A stretch of 64,000 nucleotides of DNA, taken from contig NZ_BDFO01000001.1 of assembly GCF_001748245.1 (NCBI RefSeq), positions 173,740 through 237,739 of the forward strand, in the 5' to 3' direction. Below the pieces are notes generated by a model that made no database searches, had not been told where the DNA came from, and saw only the letters and a program-made list of their open reading frames with translations. The position numbers and the translations under genes were made by a program. This DNA comes from Oligoflexus tunisiensis. GTDB taxonomy: Bacteria > Bdellovibrionota_B > Oligoflexia > Oligoflexales > Oligoflexaceae. Of this stretch, positions 8,229 to 17,675 are shown piece by piece (position 1 is the first letter of the stretch; every line of letters starts with the position of its first letter).

Positions 8229-9719
8229 GTGACTAAGAGAATTGGAATCATTGGAGCTGGGCCCGCTGGTTTGACGGCAGCATATTTGCTTACTAAGAAC
8301 AAACAGCAGGTTACTATATTTGAGAGTGACCCGGTTTACGTTGGTGGTATTTCGAGGACAGCTCGATATAAAGGCTATCATTTTGATATCGGCGGCCATC
8401 GTTTCTTTTCCAAGAGCAAAGAAGTTGAGGACTTTTGGACTGAGATTTTACCCAACGATATGCTTGAGCGTCCCCGCTCGTCACGCATTTTCTACCGTGG
8501 CAACTTCTTTTCATACCCACTTCGTGCTTTCGATGCACTCACCAAATTAGGCATTATCGAGTCAGTGCTTTGTGTCCTATCTTATGTCAAAGCAAAGCTG
8601 ATGCCTATCAAGAATCCCAAAGATTTTCAGAGTTGGGTGAGCAATCAATTCGGTTGGCGTTTATTTCGAATCTTCTTCAAGACCTATACAGAAAAAGTAT
8701 GGGGCATGAAATGTTCTGAGATTTCTGCTGACTGGGCCGCACAGCGCATCAAGGGCCTCTCTCTTGGCTCGGCTATCTGGAACGCTATTAAACCAAAGAC
8801 AAGACCGAAAAATCGGACGAATGTTATCAAGACGTTGATCGATTCATTCCGATATCCTCGCAAAGGCCCAGGTATGATGTGGGAAGTTTGCGCAGAAAAG
8901 ACCAGAGAACAGGGAGGTACTATTCACATGGGATACCGTGTGATTGGTTGTACTTTTCAACAAGACAAAAAGAACTGGCTTGTTAAGTGCGAATGTCCTC
9001 AAGGTCAGATTATTGACCAGGAGTTTGATGATGTCATTTCTTCTGCTCCGATGCGAGAACTCGCTCAATCGCTCCAACCAAGGATGTCCCCAGCTGCCAT
9101 AAGAGCAGCAAAAAACCTCAAATATAGGGACTTCCTCACAGTTGTCCTTATTCTTCCAGATCGCAAAATCTTTGATGATAACTGGATCTACATACACGAT
9201 CCTGGTGTAAAGGTTGGCCGCATCCAGAATTTCAAATCATGGTCACCTGAAATGGTGCCAGATCCGCAATATAACTGTTATGGTTTGGAATATTTCTGTT
9301 TTGAGGGAGACCAAATCTGGGCTGCCAAAGATGAAGATTTGATTGCTTTGGGAAAGAGAGAACTCGAAAAAATTGGTTTGGCTAGTGCAGCTGAAGTTGT
9401 GGACGCCTGCGTCGTTCGCCAGCCAAAAGCATACCCGGTTTATGATGATGAGTACGCTGTCAATGTTGAAATTCTGGCCAAGGAAATCGAGGCCTCCTAT
9501 CCAGGTTTGCATTTGGTAGGAAGAAACGGAATGCACAAGTATAACAATCAGGATCATGCAATGATGACAGCCATGCTTTGTGCTGAAAATATCATAGCTG
9601 GGCGCAAGGTCTATGATCTTTGGCAAGTTAACCAGGATGCTGAGTATCATGAATCAGGTGAAGCTGGAAAAGCAGCGCTGAGCGGTTTACGTCTTGTGCC
9701 AAGTCGCGTGAGTTCGTAA
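8229..9719 (+). CDS. FAD-dependent NAD(P)-binding oxidoreductase, amine-oxidase / UDP-galactopyranose-mutase-like
   Basis: The 496-residue flavoprotein begins with the dinucleotide-binding fold [17 protein letters not shown] (residues 4-20), followed by an acidic strand end (FESD) and the GGISRT segment. The FDIGGHRFF segment at about 53-61 is common in FAD proteins related to UDP-galactopyranose mutase and protoporphyrinogen oxidase. A C-terminal [15 protein letters not shown] motif matches flavin-contact regions in the same group. Such genes accompany GT2 genes in glycan clusters, where they may interconvert or oxidise a sugar or a lipid carrier. The start is a GTG with a weak GAAGGGG ribosome-binding site. 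The specific reaction remains unknown. Confidence 0.8.
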   Translation: MTKRIGIIGAGPAGLTAAYLLTKNKQQVTIFESDPVYVGGISRTARYKGYHFDIGGHRFFSKSKEVEDFWTEILPNDMLERPRSSRIFYRGNFFSYPLRAFDALTKLGIIESVLCVLSYVKAKLMPIKNPKDFQSWVSNQFGWRLFRIFFKTYTEKVWGMKCSEISADWAAQRIKGLSLGSAIWNAIKPKTRPKNRTNVIKTLIDSFRYPRKGPGMMWEVCAEKTREQGGTIHMGYRVIGCTFQQDKKNWLVKCECPQGQIIDQEFDDVISSAPMRELAQSLQPRMSPAAIRAAKNLKYRDFLTVVLILPDRKIFDDNWIYIHDPGVKVGRIQNFKSWSPEMVPDPQYNCYGLEYFCFEGDQIWAAKDEDLIALGKRELEKIGLASAAEVVDACVVRQPKAYPVYDDEYAVNVEILAKEIEASYPGLHLVGRNGMHKYNNQDHAMMTAMLCAENIIAGRKVYDLWQVNQDAEYHESGEAGKAALSGLRLVPSRVSS

Positions 9720-9763
9720 GTTTAACCCTTGCCGTATCAAGAGCAAAGTTTAGAACCCCCCAG

Positions 9764-9777
9764 GGCTAAGCTTAGCC
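9764..9777. repeat. 14-base perfect palindrome
   Basis: GGCTAAGCTTAGCC lies between two convergent genes, 45 bases after the oxidoreductase stop. It has no loop, so it is more like a dyad binding site than a terminator. The function is unknown. Confidence 0.5.
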
Positions 9778-9800
9778 TTAATGAAACTCAGGACTGCTCT

Positions 9801-9830
9801 GCCTTCCCCTGGTTTGTTCAGGGGAGAGGC
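9801..9830. terminator. Hairpin between convergent genes, probable bidirectional terminator
   Basis: GCCTTCCCCTG and CAGGGGAGAGGC pair over eleven base pairs with one bulged G and a 7-base loop. No long T tract follows on the plus strand, so termination efficiency is uncertain. The position between convergent stops (9719 and 9900) supports the call. Confidence 0.5.
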
Positions 9831-9899
9831 ATATGCTGTGTTTGTATCTTGGCAGGAGAACTGCAGAGTTGTAAGGAAGAAGGCATTTGATGAAATCAT

Positions 9900-11786
9900 T
9901 CAATAATAAGGTTGGAGGATCTTTCTAAAGGAAGTCTCAAGTGGTTGTTGGAAAATTGAATCGAAGTCCAGCTGATATTGCGTTGAACGCTGAAGATTCG
10001 GGTTCAAGTATGGATCTGCTAACAAATTTTCACCCCACCTGCTCAGCATATACCATTTCTCATAGACTTCAAATCCAGCTTTTCGAGTTGTAGATTCTTT
10101 GTGGATCAGTACAGCGTGTGGGACATAAACATTTGAGAAATTTTTGTCGCGGAGTCTTAGACATAAATCCACGTCACCGAAGCCGCTTGGAACATCGACT
10201 TCGTTAAATTTGCCCACAGCCAGGAATTTTCTTTTTTCAAGCATAAGGCATGCGCCTGTCACTGCAAGTACTTCATGCGTCGTTTGGAAGTAAGAGTAGT
10301 AATGGTTTGTATTTGCCGGAAGGTTTGTCCCGACATTGCCTGCAACACCTGCACCCAGCCCAACGATGCCGGCGTGTTGTATTTTTCCGCTTTCGAAAAG
10401 GAGCTTTGCACCTACAGCACCACTGGAAGGAAGTTGTGCGACTGCCAACAATTCTTCAAGCCACTGAGGGGAAACAACCTCTGTGTCGTTGTTGAGGAAA
10501 ACCAGGAATTCACCCTTAGCAAAATGAGTACCAATATTGTTCATTGCGCCAAAGTTAAAACTTCCCTGATAAGGAATGCGCCTAAAACGATGCTGATGTT
10601 GGCCTTCCATTCGGTCATACAGTTTCATCACATCTTTTGACTTTGAGTCATGATCGATGACAATCACTTCGAAGTTCTGGTATGTCGATTTCGTGAAAAT
10701 GGATTTGAGACAAGGTTCAATAACTCCAAAAGCATCCTTGTTGGGAATCAGGATGGAGACCATTGCATTTGGATTGCGGAGCTCGAATCGAACTCGATAC
10801 CTTTCCAGTTTGGCATCAAATTCAACTCTTGCTGGCCATCCACGTCTTTCGCATGCTTCCGCGACAGCCCTCTCCCCTGCAACCGCAGCATAGGGTTTGG
10901 CTTCGCGAGATCGGGCCGTGCTTTGGGGATGCGCACGCCATTGATAGAGGATCATGGGGATGTGGACAACGGGCTTCGTAGTCAACTCAACAGCTCGTAG
11001 CATCAAGTCGTGATCCTGTGAACCTTCATACCCAAGCCTGAAGCCTCCAGCGCGCCGCATGAGTTCTGCTTTATAGACCGTAAGATGGGTTGAATAGTGA
11101 GCTGCAAGATTGAATAGGGGTGACCATGCAGGCTTGTGGAAAGTTGATTCAACGATTCCGTCTTCGTTGATTCGCGATTCGTCGGAATATAGGATGTCCG
11201 GTTCGTTGTTGGCCTGAATAGCCCTTGCTACCTCCAAAAGTGAATTCGGAAGCAATCGGTCATCGTGATCCAGAAGAGCAATATAGTTACCTGTCGCTTG
11301 GTCCAGAGCTAACTGCGATGCGCCGCAGATTCCTGAATTTTGCTTTTCGATGCGAATCTTAACCTTGCTCGGGTGCCGACTGGCGAATCTCTGCAGAACA
11401 TCATTGATTTGTGGATCATTGGAACCATCATCGACAATGGAGAGCTCCCAATTTTCATAGACCTGGGCAGCAACCGAAGCAAGGCACTCAGAGAGATATG
11501 ATGCCTTTACTTTAAAAACTGGAACGAGCACGGTAATCAGGGGGCGGGTATGAAGCCGGGACGGAATTGATGGAATCTGGCTATAATATCGCATGAGCGC
11601 TTGATCCCATTGGTCAGTGGACGGGTTGAACCGATAGTGATGGATCAAGCGAGCCTGGAACTTGCTGGTAATAAACAAGAATTTTCTTAGGACGCGAACC
11701 TGGAAATCGATGAACCGAGGCAGCCAAACATGCAATAGAGGCATATTAAGCACCTTGAAAACAACCCGTTTCAGTCTGTTATTCAC
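9900..11786 (-). CDS. Two-domain GT2 glycosyltransferase (paralogue B)
   Basis: The 628-residue protein has the same plan as the gene at 1005-3017. A basic amphipathic N-terminus leads into a first GT2 domain (TVLVPVFK, VDDGS, DHDDR). A middle segment containing SQDHDLMLRAVE and LYQWRAH is nearly word-for-word that of the paralogue. A second GT2 domain follows (SILIPNKD, LNNDTEV, GFGDVDLCLRLRD). It probably adds two linkages to a growing surface polysaccharide on the cytoplasmic face of the membrane. It is convergent with the oxidoreductase gene and divergent from the next GT2 gene. Duplication followed by divergence is the likely origin of the pair. Confidence 0.85.
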   Translation of the reverse strand: MNNRLKRVVFKVLNMPLLHVWLPRFIDFQVRVLRKFLFITSKFQARLIHHYRFNPSTDQWDQALMRYYSQIPSIPSRLHTRPLITVLVPVFKVKASYLSECLASVAAQVYENWELSIVDDGSNDPQINDVLQRFASRHPSKVKIRIEKQNSGICGASQLALDQATGNYIALLDHDDRLLPNSLLEVARAIQANNEPDILYSDESRINEDGIVESTFHKPAWSPLFNLAAHYSTHLTVYKAELMRRAGGFRLGYEGSQDHDLMLRAVELTTKPVVHIPMILYQWRAHPQSTARSREAKPYAAVAGERAVAEACERRGWPARVEFDAKLERYRVRFELRNPNAMVSILIPNKDAFGVIEPCLKSIFTKSTYQNFEVIVIDHDSKSKDVMKLYDRMEGQHQHRFRRIPYQGSFNFGAMNNIGTHFAKGEFLVFLNNDTEVVSPQWLEELLAVAQLPSSGAVGAKLLFESGKIQHAGIVGLGAGVAGNVGTNLPANTNHYYSYFQTTHEVLAVTGACLMLEKRKFLAVGKFNEVDVPSGFGDVDLCLRLRDKNFSNVYVPHAVLIHKESTTRKAGFEVYEKWYMLSRWGENLLADPYLNPNLQRSTQYQLDFDSIFQQPLETSFRKILQPYY

Positions 11787-11912
11787 CCCTGCAATCCTTT
11801 ATAAAATCTTGTAACCAGAAAATGCAGATCCATTTTGTGGGAACCTCGAGCATACGAAATCCATAAGAATGATGTCGCGAATTTTCGCAAAAACTCATGA
11901 AGAGGTCTGACG

Positions 11913-12917
11913 TTGCTTTTCAGGTTGTCACTCAAGCTCTATGAATATGTTGTACGTCTTATTGGCTGCGTTGGTATTGATTACTTTTGCAAAGCCTTTG
12001 AGTCCACATCATTACCAGAAAAGACTTCAGCTTTCGTTGGTCTCCACATTCTCATACCCTTTCGAGATCGTTGGGATCTAACGCGGATATGCCTGGAGGC
12101 TCTCAGGAAGCAGAATCTTGGTCAAATTAGCTGTCATGTTCATCTGATTGATAATGGAAGTTCACCAGGGACGCGAGCCCAGATTAGAAATTGGTTACAG
12201 CAGGAGAGGGGCTCGCCTCTTGAGTATACCGTCCATGAGATCGACGAACCTTTTAACTTCTCAAGACTTTGCAATCTTGGGTTAAAGTTGTCCAGGTCTC
12301 TCAAAAACCAGGATCTCTTGCTTTTTCTGAATAACGATGTCGTCCTGGAAAATTCTAATAGTTTGGCGCAGTCAGCTGCATTTGTTTCCCAAACCTCGGG
12401 ATGTGGTGCAGTCGGAATTACATTGCTTTTCCCGAATCGACGCATTCAACACGTTTTTGCAGCGCCAGGGGTGAAAATTGTCGCTGCCCATCCTTTTAAA
12501 GGCCGGCACCCGTCTATCTTACGGGAATGGAAAATGCGGGCACGGCAAGTTCCGGCAGTAACTGGGGCATTCCTACTCCTTTCAGCCGAGAACTTTCTAA
12601 AAGTAGGTGGATTCGATGAAAACCTGCCCACTGCAGGCCAGGACATCGATCTCTGTTTAAAACTCCAAAAAGCCGGCTTGAAGAACTGGGTGCTGCCTCA
12701 TATTGAAGCTGTTCACTGGGAGAGTGCCAGTCGCAAGCATTCCAGGATCAATTTCGATGAGGTGCGATACATCTACAGCAAGTGGCGAAGCTTTCTCACG
12801 CAGAACCCAGAGTACCCAGTCAATATTTCCCGTTTTAGCGAGCAGCCGGCCCGTGTTTTTTGGAAGGAAGGCGATTACCCTATTGAAAAACTTCGCTCCG
12901 TCCGGGGAAAAGCATGA
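11913..12917 (+). CDS. Single-domain GT2 glycosyltransferase
   Basis: This 334-residue GT2 protein has HILIPFRDRW near residue 45, an HLIDNGS strand-loop near 74, the acidic LLFLNNDVVLEN motif and the downstream AGQDIDLCLKL motif. It corresponds to the second domain of the two-domain enzymes in the neighbourhood. The start is a TTG preceded by AAGAGGT. The N-terminal 20 residues are hydrophobic and may associate with the membrane. The gene is probably monocistronic, since the next genes run toward it. Donor and acceptor are unknown. Confidence 0.8.
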   Translation: MLFRLSLKLYEYVVRLIGCVGIDYFCKAFESTSLPEKTSAFVGLHILIPFRDRWDLTRICLEALRKQNLGQISCHVHLIDNGSSPGTRAQIRNWLQQERGSPLEYTVHEIDEPFNFSRLCNLGLKLSRSLKNQDLLLFLNNDVVLENSNSLAQSAAFVSQTSGCGAVGITLLFPNRRIQHVFAAPGVKIVAAHPFKGRHPSILREWKMRARQVPAVTGAFLLLSAENFLKVGGFDENLPTAGQDIDLCLKLQKAGLKNWVLPHIEAVHWESASRKHSRINFDEVRYIYSKWRSFLTQNPEYPVNISRFSEQPARVFWKEGDYPIEKLRSVRGKA

Positions 12918-13036
12918 GCTCTTCTCAGGTCTGTACGCCGATTCCCAACAAGCGCTCGGCTATGCAGTAATTGAACTTTCATGGAATTATTGTAGCTTTG
13001 TTGGAATTACCTAATGGAAACTCCAAAATTATAGTT

Positions 13037-15556
13037 TTACAAAATCGTTGACCTTATTTTGGACGCGACTCTTTCTTTAGCCTGACTGTTAGGGAAAGCC
13101 TCCAGAGAATTCTGGATGGCCTGATGCCATGCTGATGAGTACTTGGGGTAAAACTGGGCCCTGCCCAGCATGGAAAAGGCAAGGATATTCATGTCGTTTT
13201 GCCATTCATCGGGCAAGATTTCCTCATTCTGGCCTTTGGAGTACTTGAGGAGCTTCGAGAAATTATCATCAAAATTCCATCCCAGAGTATTGCCCTTAGG
13301 CGTGCTGAACTCCAGGAATAGGTTCTTGTCGGTGGAAAGGGGAAGGGGTTCAGACTTCTCGAGGTCTGCCAGGAATGTGTCCAACTCCGTAGAGTTGAGC
13401 AGGAGTTCCCCCCAAAGAGTATGGACCTCTTCGAGATATGCCGTATGACTCACTTGGCTGTTTTTGAATTCGTTGACGCGAGCGGGGTTGACTTTTAGGG
13501 GCTCATCACTGGCAATGATGATGCCCTGATGGCTAGGGAGCCAGAGTTGGACATACTTAAAATTCTTACGCAGTGTTTTTAGCAAGATTCCAATATCACG
13601 GATGCCGATATGATGCAGCTGCAGCCACTGTTGCATCACAGCTCCTTGAGACATATGCTTTTTCGCCAACTGGTAGAACTCATCATTATAAAGATTGCCT
13701 GCGCCCGCAAACCAAATTGAAGTCAGCTCAATTGAAATCAGGTCGTAGCGGCGATCTTTGGGGAGGAGCGACAAAAAATTGCGACCGTCTTCTACATGGA
13801 TATGAGTCCCGGGACGATCGAGTACATTAAAATTGATATCTGAAAAATAGCGTCTTGCTGCCTCTATAATGTCTGGTGACAACTCCGCTGCATCAAGTTT
13901 CTTGTACGGAAACTCACCAATGACACCGAGCGTCATGCCCGTTCCCAAACCTATGTTGAGAGCAGCGTCTGTTTTCTTCACAAACATGTTCGGTATAACT
14001 GCAAAACGAATCTGATCGATCTTTTCTTTGCCGTTATTGCCCTGGAATTTCCCATTCGTTAGCATCGTAAGGGTTTGATCCTTGCGAATGATTGAGGTCA
14101 CACCTCCAACATGGTTTTCTTTTTGCCAGACAAGTTCATCAAAATCATCATGGGCTTTTTCAAAGTAAATATTGGCGCCACTGAGCATCGCTTTTGTATC
14201 CCAAGGTGGAAGCATGGTCCCAAGAAGAATCAGAGCGGCAAACTGCATGGACGGTAGGGCAAACTTTTTTTCACGGGCAGAGGCAGCAAAAGCAATCATG
14301 AGGCTGGAAGCGAATATTGCATTCAGTACAATTGCCTGTCTTCCGCCTATGCTTTCAAGGATAATAAACCCCGCGATCAAAGATCCTAGAATTGTGCCGA
14401 GGGTATTCACGGCGTAGAGTCTTCCCAGATCATGCCCCCCTAACCTCCCTTTATTCTCCAATGCATTGAATACTAGCGGGAGAATCATGCCTGCGCAAAT
14501 CGCCGCAGGAAGAATCAAGAGCAGGCAGGCTATAAACCTCAAGGTCTCCCGCATGGCAAATCCCTCGACGTAGGTGCCAAGACGCAGGAATAAGAGGGGC
14601 ATTTTGTCCCAAAGGGGCATTGTGCCAACGAGGCAAAAGGCCAGCATTATGCAACTATACTCGAGCAATTTTTCGGGGGGCGTCGCCCACTTCGTCATCC
14701 GGTGAGCAAGAAAACTGCCAGCTGTCATACCAATCAGAGTCGTAAAAAGCATGATGGCATAGGCATAGACGGATGTGCCAATGACCAGAGACAGGAGATG
14801 GTTCCAGTAGACTTCATTGCCAAATGCGATGAAACCAGATCCAAACGCAGCGATCCACATGATGAGAGGAATCTTCTGGGAAGTCGCGACTACTTGAGAA
14901 GTCTCCGTTGGACGATCTGCTACTAGGCGGTCAGCCCGCTTTTGCACCAGAAACGACAACGGCACCAACAGAATATTAAGAGCGAGTACGACCTGGAGGG
15001 CGCCGGTAAGAGCGATGGCAGGTATCAGGAAGTAAGAACCGACGATTACGCCCATTGCTGCGCCGAGGATATTGAAACCATAAACAAAGTTTATTTTGCC
15101 AGCGACATTCAAACGCCTAAGTGCTTCGATAAGGCAGGGAAGAGTCCCTCCCATTAAGAAGGTCGGAATGCCGATGAGGAGAACTGCAGAAACAAAACGT
15201 AGCAAGGTCAGGCCGTGAAAGCTCCAACTGAATTCGGTCGCTAGATGAGAAAAAATCGCATCGATTTCATTGGAAATCGGGATAAAGCAGATGGCATAGA
15301 GGCCGACAGCGGCTTCGAGAAGGCCGTATAGTGTAAAAAGCTTTCCTTTGGAGTATGTCACTTTCCGGCCTATCCAATAACTTCCAACGGCCAGTCCCAG
15401 CATAAAGGCTGCAAGGACCGTGGCCGTTGCATAGGCGCTCACCCCAAAAATAAAGCTAAAGTACTTGTTCAGCACGACCTGGAAGATCAATGACGTGAAG
15501 CCGGAGACAAAGTAAAAGAACGAGGCCGATAGTACAAAAAAATTACTCTTTCTCAT
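13037..15556 (-). CDS. Fused MFS-like transporter / spermidine-synthase-like protein
   Basis: In this 839-residue fusion the first 450 or so residues hold about twelve to fourteen hydrophobic segments, and the last 300 form a spermidine-synthase-like Rossmann domain. The latter shows the nucleotide-binding LNIGLGTGMTLGV loop, the acidic AELSPDIIEAARRYF strand and VEDGRNFL, which are motifs of polyamine aminopropyltransferases that use decarboxylated SAM. Fused MFS/spermidine-synthase proteins are widespread but mostly uncharacterised. The gene overlaps the end of the sulfatase-like gene upstream by 14 bases, so it is probably translationally coupled. Whether it makes or exports a polyamine, or transfers an aminopropyl group to a surface molecule, is open. 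Confidence 0.85.
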   Translation of the reverse strand: MRKSNFFVLSASFFYFVSGFTSLIFQVVLNKYFSFIFGVSAYATATVLAAFMLGLAVGSYWIGRKVTYSKGKLFTLYGLLEAAVGLYAICFIPISNEIDAIFSHLATEFSWSFHGLTLLRFVSAVLLIGIPTFLMGGTLPCLIEALRRLNVAGKINFVYGFNILGAAMGVIVGSYFLIPAIALTGALQVVLALNILLVPLSFLVQKRADRLVADRPTETSQVVATSQKIPLIMWIAAFGSGFIAFGNEVYWNHLLSLVIGTSVYAYAIMLFTTLIGMTAGSFLAHRMTKWATPPEKLLEYSCIMLAFCLVGTMPLWDKMPLLFLRLGTYVEGFAMRETLRFIACLLLILPAAICAGMILPLVFNALENKGRLGGHDLGRLYAVNTLGTILGSLIAGFIILESIGGRQAIVLNAIFASSLMIAFAASAREKKFALPSMQFAALILLGTMLPPWDTKAMLSGANIYFEKAHDDFDELVWQKENHVGGVTSIIRKDQTLTMLTNGKFQGNNGKEKIDQIRFAVIPNMFVKKTDAALNIGLGTGMTLGVIGEFPYKKLDAAELSPDIIEAARRYFSDINFNVLDRPGTHIHVEDGRNFLSLLPKDRRYDLISIELTSIWFAGAGNLYNDEFYQLAKKHMSQGAVMQQWLQLHHIGIRDIGILLKTLRKNFKYVQLWLPSHQGIIIASDEPLKVNPARVNEFKNSQVSHTAYLEEVHTLWGELLLNSTELDTFLADLEKSEPLPLSTDKNLFLEFSTPKGNTLGWNFDDNFSKLLKYSKGQNEEILPDEWQNDMNILAFSMLGRAQFYPKYSSAWHQAIQNSLEAFPNSQAKERVASKIRSTIL

Positions 15557-17675
15557 TTTGGATATACCCCCAGCTTTTCATGGCCTGCTTGAGATTGGCA
15601 GAAATGGATGTTTTTTCTTTCTGCTGGCTGTTTAAATGAACAAATTTGCCACTTTTTATGATACTGAGAGCGCCAGAGTCAGCTGCTATTACGAGGGTCG
15701 GTCTGCTAAATTTCAAACTATGAGGAGCAGGACTCGCAAGGAATTTAAGAAAACTCTTGTTGTTAAGGTCCAGCTTTCCATTGACATTGCGGCTCAAGTA
15801 GCTGATCCGAACATCAGCGCACCCATCGGGAATTGCGGAGATAGTCACCTGAGCGCTGAGAGCTGAGATATAAGATGTCTGAGATTCCATCCAATTAGCA
15901 GGTGACATTCCGAAATTAAGAGTTTCTGTGGAATTGTCAGCAGCTTTCAGCCCATCGACCTTAATGCGACAGTCCGAGGCCATCTGGTAGTAATCCAAGG
16001 ACAATTCTTGATATTGTCCAAAGCCTAATTGGACCAACCTCTGAATCAGATTATCACTCTTTTCGAGCGAGACGGGCTGCAGATCCTTATCCAGGACCGT
16101 CAAGGGCACTTTGTTCTCACAGGTCAATTCTGAAAAATAGTAGTGCTGCCCTCGATGACGAAACGAACCTCTTTGCTGATGCGAAACTGATACGATAACA
16201 TCCTCGGGGCTGGAATTTTTTAGATCCTCACCTTGCCATCGGCTGGTATCAACGTTGGGATGAGAGCGCAAAATTGCAGTTTTGATCCAATCGAAAAGCG
16301 AAGTTTCATGAGCGGGTACTACAGAAGTCCCATGGGCTAGCTTGAGACCTGCAAAAGTCTCCACGGCATCAGGATGGACATGATTATTATTCATGCTGAC
16401 CGAGTGCGAGCAGGAAGGCCACATTGGGTGAGGGTGGTTGAGTGTTTTATAATCGAGCCCATGATCTGAGGTGAAAAGGATATCAGCGTTTTGAAGCTGG
16501 GGGGACTTCAGGAGTTTTTCCAGCTGCATATCCAGATAGGATAGCGAGCGAGCCTGCTCTTCCATGGTTTTTTGGTTACGTTCGAGAACCTTATAGGGAA
16601 GATTTTGAAGTTTGAATTCAGGACGATTCGCGGGGGATGTAACCCAGGCGTGTGAATCATCAAACCATGTAAAAATAAATACGTTATGATCGGGATGACG
16701 ATGTAACCAGTCGAGGTACATGGAAACCCGGATTTCCGCATTGCGAGAATTATTGGCCCCTCCGGTAATGTCCAGATTATAATACTGGCGAAAGCCACCG
16801 TGGTTGATGTCCTGAGATAGTAGATAATTGGAGGAATAATTCACAACTTCATAGCCTGCATTGAGAAATGAGGGGATCAGCCCTGTTTTCTCATCGAAAT
16901 GATCGCTCATCAGTTTGGTTGCCTCTTGCAAGCTCTGACGCATGTCAGTGAGGCCTCGCGTGGTATCAATCGTGTTGGTCGAGATGCTGATGACATTTGT
17001 TGCGAGTGAGCGACCCGGCTTGCTAAAAAAGTTCTGAACAAATGGCATGAATCGTCGTTTATTCTGAAACCAAGCACTACCTATGGAATCCGCCACGATG
17101 AGAGCCATCCTGCGTGCCGGTATGGAATTGGCTTTTTCCCATACCTTTGGGTCAAAAACGAAAAGTTTGCCGGAGACGCAGCGCTGATCGCTGACAACCG
17201 ATAGCTGATAGCTGCCCTCCTGCTGTGGCAGAGATATGCTGAATGCAGGCATAAGGTAATCATAGCGGCTGGAAAGGTTTTCAAATGTCTCGGCGTTTGG
17301 ATGCACAGACCGCAGAGGAATCTGCTGCTTCAACGTTGAACGCATTGTCCCCATCGCCAGGTGGATGGAAACTGGGCAGTTTTCAGGTTGATACGTCGCT
17401 GTGTCCGTGACATAGCCTATCTGAAATTCCAAACGCTTTTCGGTTTTATTCCTTACGAAACCACTCATCTCAAAAGGTTTCTCGGAGGAGATCGGTTTTC
17501 CCGAGCCTTCGATAACTCCTTGATGGCTGTATGATACGGAAATAGGGTTTTCAACGGTTCTCCCGTAGGGCTTCGGGTCCAATGGGCGGTCCTGAACCTG
17601 CCAATATGCGTGAACCTTGTGAGCCGGAATAATCAGCAGCAGACTAAAAAATCGAGAAATAAAGCGATGAGTCAT
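15543..17675 (-). CDS. Secreted sulfatase-like (alkaline-phosphatase superfamily) protein
   Basis: I place the start at the ATG at 17675, not at the longer open frame up to 17969. The 710-residue product then begins with a typical signal peptide (THRFISRFFSLLLIIPAHKVHA), whereas the longer version adds residues that lie inside the neighbouring gene and look random. After a beta-rich region of about 200 residues comes an alkaline-phosphatase-superfamily domain with LIVADSIGSAW (metal-binding Asp) and FTSDHGLDY (metal-binding Asp/His). No Cys-x-Pro-x-Arg sulfatase signature was seen, so true sulfatase activity is doubtful and a phosphotransferase or hydrolase role is possible. It overlaps the upstream gene by 32 bases and the downstream gene by 14. 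Confidence 0.75.
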   Translation of the reverse strand: MTHRFISRFFSLLLIIPAHKVHAYWQVQDRPLDPKPYGRTVENPISVSYSHQGVIEGSGKPISSEKPFEMSGFVRNKTEKRLEFQIGYVTDTATYQPENCPVSIHLAMGTMRSTLKQQIPLRSVHPNAETFENLSSRYDYLMPAFSISLPQQEGSYQLSVVSDQRCVSGKLFVFDPKVWEKANSIPARRMALIVADSIGSAWFQNKRRFMPFVQNFFSKPGRSLATNVISISTNTIDTTRGLTDMRQSLQEATKLMSDHFDEKTGLIPSFLNAGYEVVNYSSNYLLSQDINHGGFRQYYNLDITGGANNSRNAEIRVSMYLDWLHRHPDHNVFIFTWFDDSHAWVTSPANRPEFKLQNLPYKVLERNQKTMEEQARSLSYLDMQLEKLLKSPQLQNADILFTSDHGLDYKTLNHPHPMWPSCSHSVSMNNNHVHPDAVETFAGLKLAHGTSVVPAHETSLFDWIKTAILRSHPNVDTSRWQGEDLKNSSPEDVIVSVSHQQRGSFRHRGQHYYFSELTCENKVPLTVLDKDLQPVSLEKSDNLIQRLVQLGFGQYQELSLDYYQMASDCRIKVDGLKAADNSTETLNFGMSPANWMESQTSYISALSAQVTISAIPDGCADVRISYLSRNVNGKLDLNNKSFLKFLASPAPHSLKFSRPTLVIAADSGALSIIKSGKFVHLNSQQKEKTSISANLKQAMKSWGYIQNEKE

